Below the pieces are notes generated by a model that did not search any database, had not been told where the DNA came from, and saw nothing but the letters and a program-made list of their open reading frames with translations. DNA of 64,000 nucleotides from Shinisaurus crocodilurus (lineage: Eukaryota; Chordata; Lepidosauria; Squamata; Shinisauridae): NCBI GenBank assembly GCA_021292165.1, contig CM037878.1, positions 1,488,001 to 1,552,000 on the forward strand, read 5' to 3'. Shown here piece after piece: positions 56,277-64,000 of the stretch; the stretch's first letter is position 1, and each line of letters begins with the position of its first letter. The position numbers and the translations under genes were made by a program.

Positions 56277-57010
56277 TCATCAGAACATGAGAAGAGCCCT
56301 GCTGGCTCAGACCGGAGGCCCATCTAGCAGTCCGGCATCCTGTTTCCCGCAGTGCCCCCCTCCCAGCTGCCCCTGGGAAGCCCGCAAGGAGAACAAGAGG
56401 GCAATCGCACCCTTCCGGTTTTGTTCCCCATCAGCTGATGGAGGCAAGTGACCGGTAGGCACTTTATCCTCCTCCATGGATTTCTGAAATCCCCTCTTAA
56501 AGCCATTTATTTATTTATTTCATTTTTATACCGCCCAATAGCCGAAGCTCTCTGGGCGGTTGACAGCAATTAACAAGACAGTCCCTGCCCGCCGGCTTAC
56601 AATCTAAAAAGACACGACACACCATGAAAAAGGAATGGGGAGGGAAGAAGGGGGAATTCCCCCCAAAGTAATTTCTTTATCAATATAAATGGTAGGTGAA
56701 AGAAAAGGAATATACTAATAAACTATATTTGCATCTGATAACAAAATCAGGTACAATGTACAAAACCAGATTTAAGTCGGTGGCCATCACTACATCTTGT
56801 GGAAACCCATTCCGTCGTTGAACTATTCACCGCCTAAAAAGTACTTCTCCTGGTCTGTCCTGAATGTGCTCCCTTCTAGTTTCATGGGATGACCCCTGGT
56901 TCCAGTATTATGAGAGGGAGTGGAAAACTTCTCCCTGTCCTGTTTTCTCCAGGTAAACCGTGCCTAATTTTATACACCCCTGTCACGTCCCCACCTTTTC
57001 CTCTAAATTA
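56277..57010 (-). mobile_element. CR1-type LINE 3' region, split by a later insertion
   Basis: Same fragment as 47983-48460. In this copy a second retroposon sits inside it at 56506-56773. Confidence 0.65.
56506..56773 (-). mobile_element. LINE-type 3' fragment inserted only in module R
   Basis: Absent from the equivalent site at about 48212 in module L, where GCCATTTAAGTCGG is unbroken. It has a TTTA-repeat tail on the left and GCCCAATAGCCGAAGCTCTC inside, a common squamate LINE 3' end. A short duplication ATTTA flanks it. Confidence 0.85.
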
Positions 57011-57241
57011 GACAGCCCCAAATGCTGAGACCTTTCCTTGCAAGGGAGTGGCTCCAGCTGCTTGGTCACTCCGATTGGCCCTTTCTGCACCTTCCCCAGT
57101 TCCACAGAAGGACTGTTCCACAAAGGGTAGTATATCCCTTTGAAGGTGCAGGGGTGCTGTGGCTTAGGGACACAGAGAGCAACGGGGAGGGGGGTACTTA
57201 TCAAGCGGATGCCGGCCCGGCCCACTACCACCACCACTCAC

Positions 57242-57528
57242 GTCCAGCTGTCATCCGTCGCTCTCCAGCTCTTGCCAAACTCATTGGCATCGAGTTCCAG
57301 GATTCCATCCGGCCGTCGGAAATCGTCCAGCTGGCTGCCAGAGTACGTGCCACACAGCCCGCACAGGTGGCCCTTGTATCTCCCGTCCACCCGGACAAGC
57401 AGCTCCTGATCGCCGTCAAACATGGCCCGAAAGCCAAAGGGGCTGTCGACGACCACGTAAGGAGGCCTCTCCTCCACCCTGATCCCCGGGTGCAGAGTCA
57501 CGGGAATCGCCACTTTTGCTCCGTTCAC
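57242..57528 (-). CDS. ZAN: Module R domain C: VWD second exon
   Basis: Same residue pattern and length (287 bp) as 48664-48950; contains CGLCGTYSG. Confidence 0.9.
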
Positions 57529-57848
57529 CTTGGGAAAGGACAAAGGGAGCCAACTCATCATCTACTCATGGGAGCTGACCCAGGCTTAAATCATGACTTG
57601 CTGCAGAGCGGGCGAGAGGTCCCTCTTTTCTTCCTTTTGCGGTGGCCAGCCAGACACCCCTGCAGAGCTCGCTATCCCCTGTTCGTCCCCAGCCCTTGGA
57701 AATCAAAGTTGTTCTGCCACTGGATAGGGGGGCTCTGCTTCTAGTAACTTAACTGCACCCAGGCGCCATTGAGAGTTGACGTTTGTGATCCACATGGGTG
57801 GTGATGACCAAAACTGCTATCGCACTGGCTTGGGAGGGTAATACTCAC

Positions 57849-58232
57849 GTAGACCTGTTTGTTCTTCCTCAGGGCGATGTGCAGGTTTCTGAACGAGACA
57901 GCCACTGAATTGAGAGCTGTCCAGGCCTGGCTCCCGCGATGTTCATTCCTGGTCGTCACGGAGAACTGCTCGGAGGAGTTTGTGCAGACCTCCACCGCTG
58001 TGTAATTGCACCCGCCCTGGAAGTGGTACAGTCTCCCATCAAAGGTGATGTAGTGCGGGTCCCCATAGATGTGGCAGGTGGCCTCGCCTGCTGGAACGTA
58101 GCAGCCCAGGATCCCATTCTGCACCATGCAGATTTGGCCCGCTTGGCAGGTCTCTGGGCTACAATCTAAGCTGCCGTTATCCGTGCAGCGACACCGGCCG
58201 ATGCAGTCCGGTTTCCAGAACGTTTCTCCTTT
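57849..58232 (-). CDS. ZAN: Module R: domain B TILa plus domain C VWD first exon
   Basis: 384 bp, as 49271-49654. KGETFWKPDCIGRCRC, then GDPHYITFDG. Confidence 0.9.
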
Positions 58233-58338
58233 CTGTTGGAGACGAGCAAAGAAGAACCGTTAGAACCATGTCTCGTTGCTGCAGGCGGCAGCAGACTCTG
58301 TGATGGCCAACCGGCTTCGACCGTGCCCGGGTACCAAC

Positions 58339-58538
58339 CTCGTAATATTTGTCTCCCGCTAGGCAGCCGCAGTCCGCCAGCGACACACACCGTCCCCCGC
58401 TGAGAACAAACCCTTCGTCGCACTCGCAGCCCTCCACGCAAGGCTTGCTGCAGTTCCCTTGGGCCTGCGGGCTGGAACAAGTGGCCGGACAGGAGCTGGT
58501 GCACGGGTTGTAATGACTGTGGGCAGAGCAAGGGAGTG
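58339..58538 (-). CDS. ZAN: Module R domain B: TIL exon
   Basis: 200 bp, as 49761-49960, with GCECDEGFVLSGGRC. Confidence 0.9.
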
Positions 58539-58790
58539 CTGCAAAGCAAGGCGAAAGAGGAACCGTCAGTGCATCCCAACCAGGCCAGCCTGTGGTCGAC
58601 AGTCGGGCCTCACTGCCTACACCAGAGGAGCAAGCTCCTGTCCCTAGACCAGCGGGAAGATTCCAGGCGATACCTTCTCTCCACGCAAACTGCGTCCGTG
58701 AGTTTCAGCCACCGGAAGTGATCTGGAAGGCCCCTTCCCCAAACTGTTGCACCTCCTCACCCTTACAAGTAATCACAGACCGCTACTCAC

Positions 58791-59364
58791 GGCAGAAGGT
58801 GGCGTTCCTCCAGCCGGGCAGGTCCACGCCAGCTCTTTGGCAGGCGTGAGCGTAGGCCTCCAGAGCAGCACAGAAGACTTGCTGGCTCCCGTGCAAGGCG
58901 CACAGATCGAAGACGCAGCTCTCGAAGAAGCTCTTGGGGTTGATCACGGACAGGCAGACGGCAAAAGGTCCCCGGCTGCTTGTGAGCATCCCACAGAAGG
59001 CATCCGTCCCGTAGAGATCCTCCTGCTCTGGGGGGCACGTCGGGATCTCTGGTGGAACACCGCAAGAGGGGCGGTCGTACTCCGCGTCCCGAACTTGCCA
59101 GCTGTTTCCCAGCTGAATGGTATTCTTGGCTTGCTCTCCATTGGGCATCATGCGGTCGTCCTGCCGGAGATTGTTGAAGTTGCCGCACATGCCACAGGTC
59201 CTGTTGAAATAGCTGGTGGGCACCCTGATCTCCACCGAGGAGTCGGTGTCGTAGGAGACGGTCAGCCGGAAAGAAGTCTCCAGGGTCACATATCGTCCGT
59301 TCCTGCCCACGGTCACAGAGCCGTTAAGCTCGTTCACCGGAAGGCTGGTTAGCACTTTGTTCAC
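58791..59364 (-). CDS. ZAN: Module R domain B: VWD end plus whole C8
   Basis: 574 bp, as 50213-50786. Small differences include LETSFRLTVSY for LETDFRLAVSY. Confidence 0.92.
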
Positions 59365-59469
59365 CTACGGAGGGAGAAGACAAACGGAAATCCAAAGTAT
59401 ATTTCCCAGAACAAAATAACTGAACTACTGGGGGTGGGAAGTAGAGGGTGCGGGCCTGGATTCACTTAC

Positions 59470-60068
59470 CAGCACGTGGCTCGGGTGATTTTTGAGAATT
59501 TCAATCTGCCGCCCGTAAACCTCCACCAGGACCCTTTGGACGTAGGACACAGACGGGTTCCAGCGGTGCTCGTTCTTCGCCTCGATGTTGAAGTAGGGCA
59601 GCCCCGTGTCGTTGCCACACAACCTGGCCAGAGTGTAGGTGCAGTTGCCCATGAAGTGGTGTGTCTCTTTGTCAAAGGTGTTGTAATGAGGGTCGTTGTG
59701 GACGCGGCAGACCCCGTAGGTGTGCCTGTAGCATCCTGGGACACCGTTCTGGACCCCGCAGTAATAATCCTTCGGGCAGTGCGCGCTGGAGCACGTCACC
59801 TGGCCGCCTCGACTGGGGCACGTGCATTGGGAGGAGCAGGTGTCGTCGGTCCAGAACTGGGAGCCCACAGGGTAGTGCTTGCCCTGGTGCCAGCATCCGC
59901 ACTGGTGGCCGGGCACACAGGTGCCACTGTAGAGAAGGAACCCACTGTCACAGACACAGGCTTCCGCACACGGCAGGCTGCAGGTGGCGGGAGCAGTTGG
60001 GTTCTTGCAGGTGGCGGGACAGGCGTTGGCGCAAGGCTCGTAGTGGCTGTTGGGTGCGCAGGTAACGG
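59470..60068 (-). CDS. ZAN: Module R: domain A TIL and TILa plus domain B VWD first part
   Basis: 599 bp, as 50892-51490. Ends NHPSHVL, phase 0. Confidence 0.92.
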
Positions 60069-60093
60069 CTGCAGAAAGAAAGCAGATCTCCAT

Positions 60094-60330
60094 TTATTAT
60101 TTATTATATTTATACCCCGCCTGCAAGGAACCCAAGGCGGCTTACATAATCCTCCTCCTCCTCTTCATTTTTATCCTCTCAACAACCCTGTGAGGTAGGT
60201 TAGGCTGAGAGTCAGTGACTGGCCCAAAGTCACCCAGAGAGTTTCATGGCTGAGCTGGAACTAGAACCCGGATCTCCCGAGTCCTAGTTCAACACTCTCA
60301 CCACTACGCCACACTGGCTCACTGACTTCC
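60094..60330 (-). mobile_element. tRNA-derived SINE (copy of 51515-51750)
   Basis: Orthologous to the SINE in module L and at the same position relative to the 599-bp exon. Confidence 0.75.
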
Positions 60331-60844
60331 ATAAAGTCTAAAGGAAGTCTCCCGTATATTGGCTCAAGCAATTTCTTTCTCCACCTATGTGCTGTGAGTG
60401 GCAGCAGCTCCCTAGGACTTCTGACAGCCGTCTCACACAAGAGATGCTGAGAGCTGTACCCGGGACCTCGTACAGGCTAACGTTGCACTGTGGGTCCTCT
60501 CGATTGCACTGTTGCCATAGCAGAATGGCGTGAAAGGCAAGCAGGTATAGCAATGGTCGCGGTTCAGGGCAATGCAGACTTCCGCTCGATGGAAGGAGGG
60601 GAGGGCATTCCCGTTGCCCAAGGGGCCGCACTGCACACATGAGATAGCGGGCATTAGCCGATGGGGAGCCCCGTATGGACAGTGTCCCCTGGACAAATCA
60701 CGGAGAGGGATTGCTTTTCTCAGAGGGGAAAAGCAAACCGCCCCCGTTATTTTTGTGCCCATCCCAACTTCCCCCCGTTTGTACGGGTTTTCTTCAGAAC
60801 CAAGGGAGGGGCTCTGTGGGCCGTGCTGCTCCTCAAAAACTTAC

Positions 60845-61115
60845 GACAGAAGGTGGCGTTCCTCCAGGGCTCTACGGGAACCCCCAGGGACCGGCAGCGT
60901 CTGCGTAGGACTGCAGGCTCCTGCAGAGGGAGGCGGGGTCCAGGTGCAGGGCGCACTGATCATAAAGGCAGCTGACGAAGTGCCCCGTTGGGTCGATGGT
61001 GCCGTGGCAATGTCTAAATGGCCCCGTCGCATCCGTGATGAGTCCGCAGAAGCTGCTGCTCTGGGCCGCTTCCTTCTCGGCCTCCGTGCAGACAGGATCG
61101 GACCCTGAGGAGCAG
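60845..61115 (-). pseudogene. ZAN: Module R domain A: C8 exon with a different 1-bp deletion
   Basis: 271-bp exon. Here the C run at 61022-61025 is intact (DATGPFRHCHG), but a base is missing at about 60897-60900 compared with module L, shifting YADAC to YADAA and giving a stop near 60872. Splice sites are intact. Confidence 0.8.
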
Positions 61116-61201
61116 CTGAGAGACAAAAGCCACACCTTGATTTGGTACCTGGCGTTCCGCGTTCCGTGGAAACGTCATCCCTCTGTAGGTGAGTTACAAA
61201 C

Positions 61202-61485
61202 CTGGTGAGGTTGGAGACCTGCCAGCTGTTCCCCAGGCTTGTGGAATCTGGCTCCGGTTCCCCGCGGGGATTCAAGAAATCGTCGCCGGGGTCGCCGTTG
61301 TAATTTCCACACATGCCGCAAACCAGGTCCTTGTAGGTACTTGGGAGCGTCACTTCCACTTGATGATCTCCGTCATACTTGGCGCTCAAGCCAAAGTCCG
61401 TCGAGATCACCGTGTAGAAGCCGCTGGACGAGATTTGCACACCCAGTGTCGGTGTGGAGGGGACGACGACTTCCTTCCCATCCAC
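61202..61485 (-). CDS. ZAN: Module R domain A: VWD second exon
   Basis: 284 bp, as 52623-52906. CGMCGNYNGDPGDDF. Confidence 0.9.
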
Positions 61486-61596
61486 CTGGAGACAGACGCA
61501 GGCATGGCCGTTAGAGACCGACAGGTGTTGCAGGGACGTTACGACGTACCTCCTGCGGGGAGCATATCCACCCCCACCCCACCCAGCAAAACGTAC

Positions 61597-61841
61597 CTTC
61601 ACCGTTCCCCCCTTCTGCAGTGTGACCCGAACGCCTAGCACGTCAACGTCCACACTTTGGACGTAGGACACCTGCGTGTTGCCCCCTCTGTGCTCGTTGG
61701 TGGCTTCCACGTTGAAATAGGGCAGCGGAGGGCTCGTTTGGTTGCACAGCTGGGACAGGGTGTAGGTGCAGTTGCCCATGAAGTGATGAGTTTGCTTGTC
61801 AAAGGTGTAGTAATGAGGGTCACCCGACACCAGACAGGACT
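61597..61841 (-). CDS. ZAN: Module R domain A: VWD first exon
   Basis: 245 bp, as 53013-53257. GDPHYYTFDK ... LQKGGTVK. Confidence 0.92.
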
Positions 61842-62353
61842 CTGTGAGGAAGGGAAGAAGGTCAGAAGCAGGCCCGCGTCGCAGAGTTTGGACACAGAAG
61901 GAGACCCTTGTCGCCCCTCATCCATTCCTCAACACGATGACAACGTTTGGCTCCTCCTTCCCCATCAGCACACTGAGCCCAGGCGAGGCCCCGGAAATGG
62001 GCCGAGGGAGCTCCCGCTTGCCCTGTCCCCGGTGTCGGACTCCCGATATGAGTTGCTGCTCTGGGGAGTAAGGTGGGCCGCCCGTGGCCTCTGCCAGCCT
62101 GTGGCTCTGTAGCAATGCAGGCCCAAACCCAGAGTGCTTCAAGGTGCGTGGGTTGGAATGAGGTGAAGAAGACCCCCTTTGTCAGCTGTTGGACACCCTC
62201 TAAGCTCCCCGGCCCACCGCGATTCCTCTCCCCGTAACCTGCAACACTTCAAGCCAATCTAAAACCACAGAAGAAGCTTGAGGCAAGAAAGGTCAGAAGG
62301 GGTGAACGGAGGCGGCAGCAACCTCGGGGAGGCCTCGAGTCTCGGAGACTCAC

Positions 62354-62437
62354 CGAAAGTTAGAGGGGGTGCCGGGGTGCTGGTGCTGGTGCTGGTGCTG
62401 CTAGTGGTGGTGGGGGTAGTAGTGGAGGTCCCGGGTT
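62354..62437 (-). CDS. ZAN: Module R mucin exon
   Basis: 28 residues, two codons shorter than the copy in module L. Starts EPGTSTTTP and ends APPLTFG; phase 1 at both ends. Confidence 0.88.
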
Positions 62438-62967
62438 CTATGAAGAGAAACGGCATTTAGTTTTTCATTTAAGCCTATATCCCAGGCTGCTCTGGGGGCT
62501 TCGGGCAGAAACGGTGGTAAGTGAAAACTGCCTCCAGCGTTGTACTGAGCTGCCCCCCCCCATGACGATGTTTTACACGGCTGAGTTTCCAGAGGTGTTC
62601 ACTGCAAAGTGGCAGTCCTCTAGGAGAAGTCAGCTCCCTAAGGCTCATTACGTGCCCTTGACGTTCAGTGTTGGTGCAAAGCCGGTTTTGTAAACCGGGC
62701 ATACTTGGGTGACCCCAAAGGCATGATGGGGCACAGAGAGGGAGGTTGCATACCTGGGATGGAACCCACCCAGCCCCATTACCGAGAGCAGGCGCTGAAG
62801 CATTGACATAATACGTCAGGGATTTTTTTTCCTTCTCGGCCCCCCGTGCTCAGAAAAATAACCACTCTAGGAAGCCTGCTACACAAGGATTTTATGACGT
62901 CACCCCAGTTCCATCCGGGAGCGGCACCAGTGATAAGCTCTGAGAGATTTTGACTGGGGGGTCTTAC

Positions 62968-63052
62968 CTGAGCAATATCCCTCCGTTAGGGAGATGTCAT
63001 CCACAGCCACGTCGCTGCGGAAGTCTTCCCCCCGCACACCTTCCAGGAGTAT
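62968..63052 (-). CDS. ZAN: Module R MAM domain: third exon
   Basis: 85 bp, as 54381-54465. Confidence 0.92.
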
Positions 63053-63160
63053 CTACAAAGGGGGAGGATCTCCAGTCAGTTTCACGGTTCACGGTTGGAA
63101 GAGACGCCACCCTAGGTGCCAGACTTGGGGTTTCATTGCTGGCGGCACCCAATCCATTAC

Positions 63161-63420
63161 CTGCACCCTTCCTCTGAGAGCCACGTTGACTTCTGCCATC
63201 TGCCAGCGGTTGCCCTTGTTCCCGGTTTCAGACCAGATCAGCTCAGGTGCTGCACCATCATAGATCGCATAAACGCGCAGCGCCATCGTGCGGGCCACGC
63301 CGTACATGTGATACCAGAAGCGCAAGCACTGGGGCCTGTGTGAAGCGCACCCGGGGCTGAGCAGGTGTGCCACGGCTCCTGTGTCGGCGTCATTGCCTTC
63401 CACGTAGATGAAATAGCCCT
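63161..63420 (-). CDS. ZAN: Module R MAM domain: second exon
   Basis: 260 bp, as 54574-54833; the encoded residues look identical over most of the exon. Confidence 0.93.
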
Positions 63421-63590
63421 CTGCAATAGAGAAGCATGTGTCAAAGCGACGGACCTTCCGCAGGGTGTGGGGAGACCGACCGGCATCGTTCATGCTCCCC
63501 TGCCTCTGGCAGAGAGAGCCTCTTGCCCTTCCCTACTAGCCAAGATCTAGCTGCTTGGCTAGAAAGAGGTTTTGTCTCTCTCCCCCTCAC

Positions 63591-63731
63591 CTCCCGTGGT
63601 GTGGTCGTAAGATGGTCCCGTGGTCGGCGAGGGCGTCGGGCCTTTGTGCCGTGTCCAGTCAAAGTTGTCGTCGGCCGACTGTGTCCAGGAGCAGAAGTCC
63701 ACGTCAAAGGAGCAGGAGAGGTGGCACTGAA
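63591..63731 (-). CDS. ZAN: Module R MAM domain: first exon
   Basis: 141 bp, as 55001-55141, with a single visible change (SADDNFDW for SANDNFDW). It is the first exon of the gene in this window; upstream exons lie beyond base 64000. Confidence 0.93.
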
Positions 63732-64000
63732 CTGGAGATGACAATAGCACACGGAGGGATGGAGGCGTGTCCTTGAAAGCGCAGCCCAATCCTGACTCTG
63801 GGAAAGCCCTTTCTGAGCAAAGTTAGGGGGGTAGGGGTGGAGTCCAGCTGCGGTGGGCCAAATGTATTATGGGTGTCACCCCTCCTGAGGCTGAATGGCC
63901 AGTGCTGGTCCACCCCGGCGACCGGCCCTCTCCTGCTGCTGTTGCTTGAGGGTCACTGACGGGTAAACCCTGGACAGAAGCCCCTAAGCAGAGGAGAAGG

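Larger units (their letters stand above)
462..63731 (-). other. ZAN: Zonadhesin-like gene (MAM / mucin / VWD-C8-TIL repeats / EGF), 5' end outside window
   Basis: About 67 minus-strand exons encode, in order, MAM, Thr/Ser/Pro-rich, repeated VWD-C8-TIL-TILa and one EGF-like domain. MAM plus mucin plus D-type VWD repeats plus a terminal EGF is the known arrangement of zonadhesin, a sperm acrosomal protein that binds the egg coat. Exon phases agree at every junction checked, including C8 to MAM and C8 to mucin, which supports one transcription unit rather than three paralogs. No signal peptide or first exon is visible, so the start is beyond base 64000. Odd points are the tandem duplication of the MAM-D-D-D module, a roughly 2.1-kb mucin array, a frameshift in one C8 exon of each module, and no recognisable transmembrane segment. 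Alternatives are an FCGBP-like or other mucin-like gene, but those lack MAM domains. Confidence 0.8.
55601..64000. repeat. Module R: right copy of the large tandem duplication
   Basis: See module L. Similarity continues to the window edge, with small indels near 63989, so the copy may extend further. It contains one insertion not present in L (56506-56773). Confidence 0.93.

Noticed and set aside
47286..64000. Two or three separate tandem zonadhesin genes instead of one
   Set aside because: Not fully excluded, but no terminal exon, polyadenylation signal or first exon is seen between modules, and all cross-module splice phases agree.

Overview
This is nuclear DNA of a vertebrate, most likely a squamate reptile. 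The evidence is multi-exon genes with GT-AG introns, CR1-type LINE 3' ends with ATTCTATG tails, L2-like LINE tails, a tRNA-headed SINE with a TAAA tail, several hAT elements with perfect 8-bp target duplications, and a Ty1/copia LTR element. I cannot name the species.

Almost the whole window is one giant zonadhesin-like gene on the minus strand. It is transcribed from right to left, and its 5' end lies beyond base 64000. I could place about 67 coding exons. Splice phases agree at every junction checked, so a continuous reading frame can be followed. In transcription order the layout is: (1) module R, 63731 to 55787, with one MAM domain (three exons), a Thr/Ser/Pro exon and VWD-C8-TIL domains A, B and a partial C ending in C8; (2) module L, 55141 to 47491, a near copy of R with the same 13 exons; (3) a mucin-like array, about 47285 to 29740, of seven roughly 2.1-kb tandem genomic repeats, each carrying up to three short phase-1 Thr/Pro/Ser exons and a dead fragment of a VWD exon; (4) three full VWD-C8-TIL-TILa domains, T1 (29102-20371), T2 (19374-12849) and T3 (12162-1056), with small exons and large introns full of transposons; (5) an EGF-like exon (819-685) and a candidate terminal exon (560-505) with a polyadenylation signal at 467-462.

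The gene product would be a very large modular extracellular protein. Known zonadhesins are sperm-head proteins that bind the egg coat. Here the MAM-mucin-D module is duplicated, and the likely last exon has no transmembrane segment.

A plus-strand Ty1/copia retrotransposon (36718-41173) sits inside mucin unit 4, antisense to the gene. Its LTRs are about 97% identical. It has a copia-type primer site, a possible -1 frameshift site between gag and pol, several nonsense codons and a truncated RNase H end. It has no target duplication, and its flanks are out of register with the repeat array.

Main cautions: exon edges were read by eye from splice consensus and phase. The C8 exon of domain A carries a different 1-bp deletion in each module copy, which is either real decay or assembly error.
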